Source of the DNA: JAVBMB01 sp031552995
GTDB lineage: Bacteria > Bacillota > Clostridia > Oscillospirales > Butyricicoccaceae
Length of the DNA: 16,242 nucleotides
Assembly: GCA_031552995.1 (NCBI GenBank)
Contig: JAVBMB010000044.1
Span: 1-16,242 of the forward strand
Direction: 5' to 3'
Positions 1-7,386 of the stretch are shown here, in pieces; within the stretch, counting starts at the first letter, position 1; each line of letters begins with the position of its first letter. The notes beneath the pieces were generated by a model. The model ran no database searches. It saw only the letters and a list, made by a program, of their open reading frames with translations, and was not told the origin of the DNA. The translations under genes and the position numbers were made by a program.

Positions 1-77
1 TCTTCTTAGTGTTGTTTAATTTACAAAGTGCTGTCCGCGCCGCCTCTTTCAGGCCCTTTTTTCCTCCCGCTCTCTTC
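1..77 (-). promoter_or_regulatory. Probable rRNA operon leader (boxA-like), transcribed off the left edge
   Basis: Read on the minus strand, positions about 36-16 give AGCACTTTGTAAATTAAACA and one further A. As I recall the Bacillus rRNA leader boxA region (TGCTCTTTGAAAACTAAACA and a further A), 17 of 21 positions match. The block lies about 50-60 nt downstream of the start expected from the promoter at 89-117, a sensible place for an rrn antitermination site. No protein-coding signal is seen here on that strand. I infer that a 16S rRNA gene starts just beyond the left edge. A fortuitous match in front of some other gene cannot be excluded. Confidence 0.55.
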
Positions 78-88
78 GGCGCTCTATT

Positions 89-117
89 ACAATACCATAC
101 ACTTTACACCTTGTCAA
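89..117 (-). promoter_or_regulatory. Sigma-A promoter directed off the left edge
   Basis: The minus strand shows a consensus -35 TTGACA (112-117), a 17-bp spacer (95-111) and a -10 TATTGT (89-94) preceded by TGG, an extended -10. Just upstream is an A-rich stretch that could act as an UP element. Transcription would start near position 82 and leave the window. The stretch 118-224 between this promoter and spoIIR shows no gene and no clear terminator. Confidence 0.75.
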
Positions 118-224
118 TACCTTTTTTATCCTTCTTCGCAAATAAGCAAATCACCGGGCGCCGAACATTTCAAGGGTTATAGCGTCGCATCTCACGCGCT
201 CAAATCAATAACAATGCTCATATT

Positions 225-809
225 CTACGAAAAAAAGCTGCACACTTCGCCCCACATTTCGGCCAGCTTGAACCGTATCACATACACAGTGCCGTCCTGA
301 GAAATAAACGACAGCTCATCCTCGCTTAGCCCGGCGGAGCGGGCCGCGTCCATAGCATCCTGCTCACATGCGCCGGCGCACATCGGGGGGAACAGCACGC
401 ACCACCAATTCTTGCCGGCGCCGTCACCTATCACCACACGCACAGCGTCATAATCGCCGCTCGGCAGCGAAAACCCATCATAAACGCGCGTGTCAAAAAA
501 CATCTCGCGCCGCGTCACCTCTACACGATAATCATATCCGTTCTCCCGCACAGTCCGCCTTGCTGCCCTCTCAAGCCGAAGCAGCAGCCCGTCTGTCACT
601 TCGGTGTCATCCGGGTTAATCTCTTTCACAACGGCATCACGCACTTTCATCTTCAGCGCCTGGTCCTCGGCACTGTCCGAATTGGCCAGCACATGCAGCC
701 GCACAATCTTATCCGCTATATCCCTCTGCACCGCTCCTTGCGCCGCGCTGACGATTATCACAAACACCAGCGCCAAAGCAAACGCTATCTCAAACCTTTT
801 CAGCTTCAT
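225..809 (-). CDS. spoIIR: Stage II sporulation protein R (SpoIIR)
   Basis: SpoIIR is the forespore-made, exported signal protein that triggers processing of pro-sigma-E by SpoIIGA in the mother cell. The 194-residue product starts with a short basic segment and one hydrophobic helix (about residues 6-24), fitting a secretion signal or anchor. The family hallmarks follow: RLHVLANSDSAEDQ (residues 37-50), KVRDAV, and a GKNWWCVLFPP motif in the second half. The start at 809 is preferred over an in-frame start at 851 because GGGAG lies 7 nt upstream of it. The gene is last in a leftward operon, 23 nt after a small ORF and behind ispE. Forespore-specific control would be expected, but I saw no convincing sigma-F promoter. 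Family assignment is secure. Confidence 0.95.
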   Translation of the reverse strand: MKLKRFEIAFALALVFVIIVSAAQGAVQRDIADKIVRLHVLANSDSAEDQALKMKVRDAVVKEINPDDTEVTDGLLLRLERAARRTVRENGYDYRVEVTRREMFFDTRVYDGFSLPSGDYDAVRVVIGDGAGKNWWCVLFPPMCAGACEQDAMDAARSAGLSEDELSFISQDGTVYVIRFKLAEMWGEVCSFFS

Positions 810-832
810 TATATGTCTCCCATCAACGGTGA

Positions 833-1042
833 TTACGGCACTTTGCCGCATCTCAATTGTTGACGGTCTTGCACAACCTTATACATACCCCGCGCTCTGG
901 TAACACGTATGACGCATGACATGGCACACAAGAAGCAGGGCGTCGGCACACAGAAAGCGAAATATGCAATATTCTTGTTCTCACGCCGGCAAAGCCGGCG
1001 GATTATAACGCCTGTTCCGCATATAAAAAGAAGTGCTGGCAT
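833..1042 (-). CDS. Small hydrophobic protein between ispE and spoIIR
   Basis: I do not recognise this 69-residue protein. It has two hydrophobic stretches, about residues 1-14 and 25-45, separated by a basic RRLCRRENKN loop, and a basic tail. It could be a membrane hairpin, although the first stretch is short. AAAGGAG lies 6 nt upstream of the ATG at 1042, one of the strongest ribosome binding sites in the window. An alternative GTG at 1087 overlaps the ispE stop as GTGA and would add 15 residues. The gene fills the gap between ispE and spoIIR exactly. The loop region contains a DNA palindrome (CGCCGGC/GCCGGCG, around 985-1001). Same strand, tight spacing and a good SD support a real gene, but no homology is recognised. 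Confidence 0.55.
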   Translation of the reverse strand: MPALLFICGTGVIIRRLCRRENKNIAYFAFCVPTPCFLCAMSCVIRVTRARGMYKVVQDRQQLRCGKVP

Positions 1043-1083
1043 AAAACACTCCTTTAATCTCCAACCAGCCGCAAACTGTATTC

Positions 1084-1944
1084 TCACGCCGGCCCGGTCA
1101 AAAACACCTCTCCAAACTCACGCTCAAGCTCTCTCTTCGCCTCGGCGCCTCCGCCGGCAAATATCCCAAAAACCGCCGCCCCGCTGCCGCTCATCAGCGT
1201 GCCAAGCGCGCCAAGCGCGCTTATCGCCGCCTTTGCCCGTGCAATCTTCGGATATTTATCCATAATAGGCGGCTCAAAATCATTGTACAGCGCGGCGCAT
1301 ATGCCGGTCAAATCCCCGCATTCTAGCGCCGAGCGCATACCGCCGGAGTCGACTCGCTCTACCTCTCTCCCCTCGCGCCATTCATCCACCATTGCGTACG
1401 CGGCCTTTGTCGACACCGACACATTAGGTTTGCACACCACAATTTCGCAGCGCGGCAGAGGCGGAACCGCGGTCATCAACTCACCGATACCCCCGGCGTG
1501 CGCCGCCCCGCCCATCACGCAAAACGGCACGTCGGCGCCCAGCTTTAACGCCGCGCTCATCAGGCGCTGCTTATCAAGCGGAGAGCCATACCGTCTGTTC
1601 AGCATTGTCAGCACGGCGGCAGCGTCGGCGCTGCCCCCTCCCATTCCGCCGCCCACCGGGATGTTTTTCTTTATATTAATGTATAGTCCGGGGTTTTTCA
1701 CGCCGCTCTCGTCAAAAAACAGCGCGGCAGCCTTCCACGCCAGGTTTCGGGAATCATCAGGAAGATACCCCCGGTTCGACTTCAACTTTATCCCGCCCCT
1801 GCCGTGAAGCGTAATACTGACGCTGTCGCACAGCCCAACCTCATGGAACACGGTGTCAAGCTCGTGATATCCGTCCGCGCGCCTCTCCCCCACGGCCAAA
1901 AACAGGTTGATTTTCGCATTCGCCTGCGCCGCCAAGGCCGTCAC
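1084..1944 (-). CDS. ispE: 4-diphosphocytidyl-2-C-methyl-D-erythritol kinase (IspE)
   Basis: IspE phosphorylates CDP-methylerythritol with ATP in the MEP route to isoprenoid precursors, in the cytosol. The 286-residue product has normal length. It shows the GHMP kinase signatures: NAKINLFLAV near the N-terminus (catalytic Lys11), the ATP-binding glycine loop PVGGGMGGGSADAA (96-109), LGADVPF with the catalytic Asp at 138, and a C-terminal SGSGAAVFGIF motif. The loop has Gly where many homologs have Ala in PxGAGLGGGSSD, a mild variation. The start is GTG and overlaps the stop of the upstream DUF362 gene as GTGA, so translation is probably coupled. It belongs to the leftward operon ending in spoIIR. 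Confidence 0.96.
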   Translation of the reverse strand: MTALAAQANAKINLFLAVGERRADGYHELDTVFHEVGLCDSVSITLHGRGGIKLKSNRGYLPDDSRNLAWKAAALFFDESGVKNPGLYINIKKNIPVGGGMGGGSADAAAVLTMLNRRYGSPLDKQRLMSAALKLGADVPFCVMGGAAHAGGIGELMTAVPPLPRCEIVVCKPNVSVSTKAAYAMVDEWREGREVERVDSGGMRSALECGDLTGICAALYNDFEPPIMDKYPKIARAKAAISALGALGTLMSGSGAAVFGIFAGGGAEAKRELEREFGEVFLTGPA

Positions 1945-3044
1945 ACTTCCACCGCCTTACACGGACAGAGCTCATGACAGCAATAGCATCGTATGCACTT
2001 TTCAGCGTCAAGGTGCGCGCGCCGGTTTTCAATTCTAATAGCTTTTTGGGGGCAAACCGCGGCGCAGTCCCCGCATCCGACGCATTTTTGCGTGAACACC
2101 GGCAGCGGCTGAACCTTCGCCCTGCCAAACTTAACCGGCATTTTCGTAAGCAGATTCCACGGGAACGCCGACTGCATCGGCGGGGCAAACGGGGGCGCGA
2201 GCTTCATTCCGCACTCCCCGCTCATCTCAAGCTCAATCGGCGTCGCGCACACAAGCCCGCCTTTTACGGCCGCTTTGTGAACCGGAGCGCGCTTCCAGTC
2301 AAGGCCGCAATAGTCCATCGCCGCAAGGTCGGCCGCATACGGGCTGCGCGATGCGATTATCACATTGGCCTGTCTCACTCTCCCGCCGGACGGCCCTTTC
2401 CCGTCCATGCCCTCAACACCGTCTATAAAGGAAAATATAGGCGTCACAGCGCAGCACAAATCAACAACCATCGCGCAAAACCGGTCGGCAGAGGGGTGTC
2501 TCGCGTGCATTACAGACTTATTATATCCAGCCATCACGCCGTACATATTCTTCACCGCGCCCGTAAAATGCGCCAGCATGTGCGTTTTCATCTTGGCAAT
2601 ACATATAATTGCGTCGGCCTCAAGTGCCGCCGATATCACATCAAAGCTCCGCTTTACGCCGCCATATTCGGCATCAACTCTCTGCGACGAAAAATCGCGG
2701 TTCAGCGTCGCACCACTCCGCTCCGCCGCTCCGGTCATCCCGCAGGCGGAATACACCCGTTCAAGCTCTCGCTCGCCAAACGCGCCGCCGGGGCTGTCGG
2801 CGATTGTAACGCTCGCACCGGCGCTTACAAGCCTCGACGCCACCTCTGCGACCACCGCGGGGTGCGTCGTCGTCGCTCCCTCCGGCTCGCGCGCCATAAG
2901 CAGATTCGGCTTAATCAATATCTTTTTCCCGCGCGACAGCAAAAAGTCGACCCCGCCGCACCACTCAAATATCCGGCCGACGGCCTCGCTCACATCGGCG
3001 TTTCCATAACTGCCGCATTTTGCAATAAATACTCTATTCTCCAT
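1941..3044 (-). CDS. DUF362 domain protein with C-terminal two-cluster ferredoxin domain
   Basis: This 367-residue protein has an N-terminal DUF362 domain (about residues 1-300, with KKILIKPNLL near 40-49 and KMKTH plus a FTGAVKN segment further on). The C-terminal ferredoxin domain has two 4Fe-4S motifs: Cys321/324/327/331 (CVGCGDCAAVCP) and Cys350/353/356/360 (CIRCYCCHELCP), with extra cysteines at 355 and 362. Such proteins are presumed cytosolic iron-sulfur electron carriers; no reaction is established. The ATG at 3044 matches where the family normally begins but has only a weak SD. An in-frame GTG at 3110 sits 8 nt after AAAGG, and the frame is open to a TTG at 3137, so a longer N-terminus is possible. 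It is the first gene of the operon with ispE, the small ORF and spoIIR. Confidence 0.9.
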   Translation of the reverse strand: MENRVFIAKCGSYGNADVSEAVGRIFEWCGGVDFLLSRGKKILIKPNLLMAREPEGATTTHPAVVAEVASRLVSAGASVTIADSPGGAFGERELERVYSACGMTGAAERSGATLNRDFSSQRVDAEYGGVKRSFDVISAALEADAIICIAKMKTHMLAHFTGAVKNMYGVMAGYNKSVMHARHPSADRFCAMVVDLCCAVTPIFSFIDGVEGMDGKGPSGGRVRQANVIIASRSPYAADLAAMDYCGLDWKRAPVHKAAVKGGLVCATPIELEMSGECGMKLAPPFAPPMQSAFPWNLLTKMPVKFGRAKVQPLPVFTQKCVGCGDCAAVCPQKAIRIENRRAHLDAEKCIRCYCCHELCPCKAVEV

Positions 3045-3178
3045 AACAACATCCACACTTTCAGCACACGCCAAGCACGGCGCTTTATACACAAAAATGC
3101 TGTCCGGCACACGCAAAACCTTTACACCGCGCGCCAAACAAACCTGAACGGCAATTTTTCCGCCCCGGCAATAAAATC

Positions 3179-3209
3179 AGTATACCACAGACACCGTGTG
3201 TGGTATACT
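3179..3209. promoter_or_regulatory. Palindromic divergent promoter/operator
   Basis: A perfect 11-bp inverted repeat (AGTATACCACA at 3179-3189, TGTGGTATACT at 3199-3209) surrounds a 9-nt spacer. Each outer arm is an extended -10 element, TGG followed by TATACT. One arm reads rightward toward the SDR gene (3229) and the other leftward toward the DUF362 gene. No good -35 is seen on either side. Only one polymerase could occupy the element at a time, and the dyad could also bind a dimeric regulator. That a shared promoter exists is well supported; repressor binding is inference. Confidence 0.7.
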
Positions 3210-3228
3210 CTTTTCGGGGTGATATCAA

Positions 3229-3963
3229 ATGAACAAAACCGTCCTCATCACCGGCGCGTCCCGCGGCATCGGCCGCGCCTGCGCGTTGCATCTCGCTAAA
3301 AATGGCTGGCACATCGCCGCCGGATACACAAACAGCACCGATGCCGCGCGCCGCCTCGAAACGGATGTCCGCGCCATCGGGCAGGATTGCCGGCTTTTTC
3401 GCGCCGATGTCGCGTCTTCCGCGCAGTGCAATCAAATGATAGACGACGCCGTGCGCCAATTCGGACACATCGACGCGCTTGTTTGCAGCGCCGGTATCGC
3501 GCAGCAAAAGCTGTTCACCGATATTACCGACGACGACTGGTCCCGCATGATGGATGTCAACGCCCGCGGCGTGTTCAACTGTTGCCGCGCCGCGCTGCCG
3601 CATATGATAAGCCGCAAAAGCGGCAAAATTGTCACCATATCCTCAATATGGGGTGTCATCGGTGCGTCATGCGAGGTACATTATTCCGCATCAAAGGCCG
3701 CGGTCATTGGCCTGACGCGGGCCCTCGCCAAAGAAGCCGCGCCCTCGGGCATAACGGTCAACTGCATCGCGCCCGGCGTCATCGACACCGATATGTGCCG
3801 CGATTTTGACGACACCGCCATGAGCGGGCTGCGCGAGGCTACGCCGCTCGGGCGCATCGGCACGCCGCAGGATATCGCAGCGCTCGCCGCGTTTCTGCTT
3901 TCCGACGCTGCGTCGTTTATCACCGGCCAGTCCATAGGCGTCGACGGCGGCTTCCCCGGCTGA
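3229..3963 (+). CDS. ymfI: SDR-family reductase, YmfI-like (EF-P 5-aminopentanone reductase)
   Basis: This is a 244-residue classical short-chain dehydrogenase/reductase. It has the NAD(P)-binding TGASRGIG (8-15) and catalytic Asn111, Ser139, Tyr152 and Lys156. The usual NNAG motif appears as CSAG (86-89). The block ISSIWGVIGASCEVHYSASK, with TDITDDDW and GVIDTDM, resembles the clostridial and Bacillus YmfI group. YmfI reduces the 5-aminopentanone modification on translation elongation factor P. A FabG-type 3-oxoacyl-ACP reductase is the main alternative, but no fatty acid genes are nearby. GGGGTGAT precedes the ATG. Transcription comes from the palindromic promoter at 3179-3209, and the gene ends at a bidirectional terminator shared with glnN. 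Fold assignment is secure; substrate is inferred. Confidence 0.9.
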   Translation: MNKTVLITGASRGIGRACALHLAKNGWHIAAGYTNSTDAARRLETDVRAIGQDCRLFRADVASSAQCNQMIDDAVRQFGHIDALVCSAGIAQQKLFTDITDDDWSRMMDVNARGVFNCCRAALPHMISRKSGKIVTISSIWGVIGASCEVHYSASKAAVIGLTRALAKEAAPSGITVNCIAPGVIDTDMCRDFDDTAMSGLREATPLGRIGTPQDIAALAAFLLSDAASFITGQSIGVDGGFPG

Positions 3964-4006
3964 ACCTCATCCCCGCATTCATTATATAATAATATAATAT
4001 AGAACA

Positions 4007-4039
4007 CGCCCTCCGAAAATCGTTGATTTTCGGAGGGCG
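4007..4039. terminator. Bidirectional terminator between ymfI-like gene and glnN
   Basis: A perfect 15-bp inverted repeat (4007-4021 and 4025-4039) has a 3-nt loop. It contains CCTCCGAAAATC and lies between convergent genes. T-rich sequence follows on the minus-strand reading (TGTTCTATATTATA), and a weaker pyrimidine-rich tract follows on the plus strand. Confidence 0.8.
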
Positions 4040-4063
4040 CCGCATTTCTTCACCGGGCCGGGC

Positions 4064-6169
4064 TCACCATGTGCCAAACATAATGTCGGAATATGTCGGC
4101 ATCGGCCAGTATTCCTTCCCCATCGCATTTTCAAGCTCGTCAACCACTTCGCGCAGCCCTGCCATCGCGGGCAGCACCTTGTCGCGGAACCTCTCGGCTT
4201 TTTCGAGATTCCCCTGCGCCTCGCCCATCTTTTCCAGCAGCTTCTCCAGTTTGGCCGCCGCCGTCTTTATCTGCGCCGCCATTGCCGAAACATCCTTCAG
4301 CAGCCCGGCCTCCACCGAGACATCAATCGCCAGCCCGGTGTTCTTTACCGAATTGAGCGTATCGGACAAAAACCGCACATACGATATCGCGGCCGGCAGT
4401 ATCTGCCGCCTTGTGATATCCAGCATTGTGTTCGCCTCAATATTCACCGTCTTTGCATAGTTCTCAAGCCGGATATCATACCGTGCCTCAAGCTCTTTTC
4501 GGTTCAATATCCCATGGCGCTCGAACAAGTCGATGTTTTTCTCCGTCACCAGCCCTTTGGCGCCCTCAACCGCCGTCGCCAGGTTAGGCAGCCCGCGCGC
4601 TTCAGCCTCCTTCACCCACTCATCCGAGTAGTTGTTGCCGTTAAATATCACCTTGCGGTGGTCACGCATTACATCGCGGATGATATTGCGCGACTCCTCA
4701 TTCACATCCTCGGCGGCCTCCAGCCTGTCGGCGATGCGCGACAACGTCTCGGCAACAATAGCGTTTATTGCCGTGTTGCAATCCGCAATCGACATGCTGG
4801 ACCCCACCATGCGGAACTCAAACTTTTTGCCGGTGAACGCAAACGGCGACGTCCGGTTGCGGTCGGAGATATCCTTCGGCAGGTTTGGTATCGTTGTCAC
4901 GCCAATTTTAATATTGCCGCCCTGACGGATGTTCGACTGCCCGCCCATTGCGATTTCGTTAAGGACATCTGTCAGCAAATCGCCAAGAAAAATTGAAATA
5001 ATCGGAGGCGGCGCCTCGTTGCCCCCCAGCCTATGGTCATTGCCCGCGCTCGAAATCGTCGCACGCAGCAGCTCGGCGTACTCATCCACCGCCCAGATAA
5101 CGGCGGCCAGCAGCATCAAAAATCGGGCGTTTGACTGCGGCGTCTTCCCCTGGTCAAGCAGACTCTTGCCATTTTCAAAGTTAAGCGACCAGTTGTTGTG
5201 CTTGCCGCTCCCGTTAACCCGCGCAAACGGCTTTTCGTGCAGCAGGCACACCAGGTTATGCCGCAGCGCCACTTTTTTAAGCGTCTCCATCACCAGCTGG
5301 CAGTGATCCGAGGCAATATTTACCGATGTATACACAAGCGCCAGCTCATGCTGCCCCGGCGCCGCCTCGTTGTGCTCGGTTTTCGACGGTACACCCAGCA
5401 GCCACAGCTCCTCATCGACCTCGCGCATAAAGTCGCGAACGCGGTCTTTGATATTGCCGTAATAATGGTCGTCAAGCTCCTGCCCCTTCGTCGGCTTAGC
5501 GCCAAAAAGCGTACGCCCGCACAGCGCCAAATCCATCCGCTGCGCAAACAGCTTTTTGTCCACCAAAAAGTACTCCTGCTCGGCCCCCGCCATGGCGATA
5601 ACCCTGCCGACATCGTTGCCGCCGAATATATTCACTACGCGAAACGCGTGATAGCACACCGCTTCCATCGACCGCAACAGCGGTGTTTTCTTGTCCAGAA
5701 CCTCACCCGTGAACGAACAGAAGCACGTCGGGATGTACAGCGTGTTGTCTTTTACAAACGCCGGCGACGTGCAGTCCCACGCCGTGTATCCGCGCGCTTC
5801 AAATGTCACGCGCAGCCCGCCCGAGGGGAATGATGACGCGTCGCTCTCGCCGCGTATCAGCTCCTTGCCCGAAAACGACATAATAATGCTGCCGTCGCTC
5901 TGCGGGTTGATGAACGAATCGTGCTTTTCGGCTGTCGCGCCTGTCATCGGCTGGAACCAATGCGTAAAGTGCGTCGCGCCCTCGTCCAGCGCCCAGCGTT
6001 TCAGCCCGTTTGCGACGATATCAGCCAGCTCCGGTTCAAGTGGTCTGCCCCTGTCTATCGTTTTTTTAAGCTGCTTATATGTGTCCCCCGGCAAATACTT
6101 TCGCATAGCCCCGTCGTTGAACACGCGCGTCGCGTATCGGTTCATCAAACCCTCCGCCGTCTCGTTCAT
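4064..6169 (-). CDS. glnN: Glutamine synthetase type III (GlnN)
   Basis: GlnN makes glutamine from glutamate, ammonia and ATP in the cytosol. The type III enzyme is a large dodecamer with subunits of about 700 residues, and this one has 701. Active-site blocks are intact: GAEQEYF (195-201), EHNEAAPGQHE (265-275), NGSGKHNNWSLN (319-330, ammonium/glutamate site region) and GNDHRLGGNEAPP (376-388). The C-terminal third is helical, with a Lys/Glu-rich segment near residues 625-670. The start at 6169 is chosen over one at 6208 because AAGGGGTG lies directly upstream. The gene has its own promoter (6230-6258) and a shared terminator (4007-4039), so it is monocistronic. No clear GlnR-type operator was seen. 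Confidence 0.97.
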   Translation of the reverse strand: MNETAEGLMNRYATRVFNDGAMRKYLPGDTYKQLKKTIDRGRPLEPELADIVANGLKRWALDEGATHFTHWFQPMTGATAEKHDSFINPQSDGSIIMSFSGKELIRGESDASSFPSGGLRVTFEARGYTAWDCTSPAFVKDNTLYIPTCFCSFTGEVLDKKTPLLRSMEAVCYHAFRVVNIFGGNDVGRVIAMAGAEQEYFLVDKKLFAQRMDLALCGRTLFGAKPTKGQELDDHYYGNIKDRVRDFMREVDEELWLLGVPSKTEHNEAAPGQHELALVYTSVNIASDHCQLVMETLKKVALRHNLVCLLHEKPFARVNGSGKHNNWSLNFENGKSLLDQGKTPQSNARFLMLLAAVIWAVDEYAELLRATISSAGNDHRLGGNEAPPPIISIFLGDLLTDVLNEIAMGGQSNIRQGGNIKIGVTTIPNLPKDISDRNRTSPFAFTGKKFEFRMVGSSMSIADCNTAINAIVAETLSRIADRLEAAEDVNEESRNIIRDVMRDHRKVIFNGNNYSDEWVKEAEARGLPNLATAVEGAKGLVTEKNIDLFERHGILNRKELEARYDIRLENYAKTVNIEANTMLDITRRQILPAAISYVRFLSDTLNSVKNTGLAIDVSVEAGLLKDVSAMAAQIKTAAAKLEKLLEKMGEAQGNLEKAERFRDKVLPAMAGLREVVDELENAMGKEYWPMPTYSDIMFGTW

Positions 6170-6229
6170 ATCGTCACCCCTTATAACAGATGTACCGTCT
6201 CCGGCCAATCAAACAAAATGAATACTGTC

Positions 6230-6258
6230 ATAATACTACAACCGCGGCAAAAATGCAA
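6230..6258 (-). promoter_or_regulatory. glnN promoter
   Basis: The minus strand shows TTGCAT (6253-6258), exactly 17 bp, then TATTAT (6230-6235). The transcript would start near 6223, giving a leader of about 55 nt before the glnN start. The surrounding 6209-6385 is AT-rich and holds no gene. Confidence 0.7.
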
Positions 6259-6385
6259 CAATTACAAGTAAATGATTTTAGCAAGAATATTTAATTCATT
6301 TATCCGCGCACATATTTCTATTATATGCACTATATTGCGTATAATGAATTCTTTTCTCTCATTTTTCTTCGCTTCAATATAACAA

Positions 6386-6409
6386 CGCCGGGGACTTTCA
6401 TCCCCGGCG
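6386..6409 (-). terminator. Terminator after the E2-like gene
   Basis: Perfect 9-bp arms CGCCGGGGA (6386-6394) and TCCCCGGCG (6401-6409) enclose a 6-nt loop. On the minus strand the hairpin is followed by TTGTTATATT. It lies 26 nt past the stop of the 6435-7295 gene. Confidence 0.8.
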
Positions 6410-6434
6410 CGTCAGCGAATCTATAAGCTGTGTC

Positions 6435-7295
6435 TCAATCAATATCTCTTTCAACTTTTTCAAGTCTTTCTTCAAGCACTTTCGGGTTTTCAACCATCTT
6501 GCGCAGCATCCGCATTGATTTGGCGTGATACAGCCCGTCACACATGCGCTCGTCCGCGACAATCATCAGCTCAAGCACCTTGCCCGGCCTTATTTCGCCT
6601 GTGTCGTCGTCAATGACAGGCTGGCGCTTCTCCTTGCCGATTGACACAAACAGACCCAGCGTGCCAAAGTCATAGATGTGATGAAACACGCCGCGCAGCC
6701 CGATGGACTTTAAGTACGTGACAAAAACGCTGCCGTGAAACGGGCTGGCGTCGATGATGCCTTTTGGCAGCATGTTCCATCTGTCGGCAAGCTTTATCGC
6801 CCACACCATAATTTTTATCAGCAGATGCGGCGCGCTTGTAAGCATCTTCATCAGCTTGTCGGTGCTGTTCTCCGTCTCATGTCCCTTGTTTTTCGCAATT
6901 TCAGCTCTAAACACATTTGTCACGTCGTTAATGCTCTCGTGCCCGGTAAACGACAGCTTAATTGTCGTCGATGTTGCCTCGTCTCTAAGCGCCTTTTTTA
7001 CGGCCATCGATATTTTTATATCATCGTGCGCAAAAACCCTGCTGTTGACGACAAACCTGTTAAGCGCCGGCCTAAGCGCGTATATGCGGACAATAGCGGC
7101 AGCCACGATGTCAAGGTAGCTAAGCGTAATGCCCTGCTCGGCCTTTTCGGCGATATACACATCAAGGTATTTGCAGTCGACTTCGTCAACAAAAAACACC
7201 TGCGCGTCGCTCCGGCGCGTCATAACATGCGATAATATTTTATCATAGGGGTCAAGCGTTTTTAAATAACGCGCCCCTCCTCTTTTTCTGAACAT
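6435..7295 (-). CDS. Stand-alone 2-oxoacid dehydrogenase E2-type acyltransferase-fold protein
   Basis: The 286-residue product matches the catalytic core of dihydrolipoyl acyltransferases (chloramphenicol acetyltransferase-like fold). It has no lipoyl domain and no E3-binding domain. The family pattern is seen in the VFFVDEVD strand (33-40), LSYLDIVAAAIVRI (58-71), PFHGSVFVTY (185-194), FGTLGLFVSIG (210-220) and the C-terminal block VADERMCDG (246-254). In E2 and CAT enzymes this last block reads DHRVxDG or HHAVCDG with a catalytic His; here Glu249 stands in its place while Asp253 and Gly254 remain. It may therefore be a non-canonical or non-catalytic member. The start at 7295 has GGGGAG just upstream. 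It is the last gene of a three-gene leftward operon. The substrate is unknown. Confidence 0.85.
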   Translation of the reverse strand: MFRKRGGARYLKTLDPYDKILSHVMTRRSDAQVFFVDEVDCKYLDVYIAEKAEQGITLSYLDIVAAAIVRIYALRPALNRFVVNSRVFAHDDIKISMAVKKALRDEATSTTIKLSFTGHESINDVTNVFRAEIAKNKGHETENSTDKLMKMLTSAPHLLIKIMVWAIKLADRWNMLPKGIIDASPFHGSVFVTYLKSIGLRGVFHHIYDFGTLGLFVSIGKEKRQPVIDDDTGEIRPGKVLELMIVADERMCDGLYHAKSMRMLRKMVENPKVLEERLEKVERDID

Positions 7296-7386
7296 ACTCT
7301 CTCCCCATTGCATTTTATATTATTGCGCCGCCCGCGCCGTCCCCTCAGCGCAGCCGGTGCCCGGAAATCAGGCCGGAAAAAGCAAA

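Noticed and set aside
1974..3299. 441-codon plus-strand open frame
   Set aside because: It lies opposite the DUF362 gene and crosses the palindromic promoter. Its composition is Arg/His/Ala-rich without motifs, as expected for a shadow of a GC-rich gene.
5198..5833. 211-codon plus-strand open frame opposite glnN
   Set aside because: The minus strand here encodes intact glutamine synthetase active-site blocks. The plus frame has no recognisable motif and no matching promoter.
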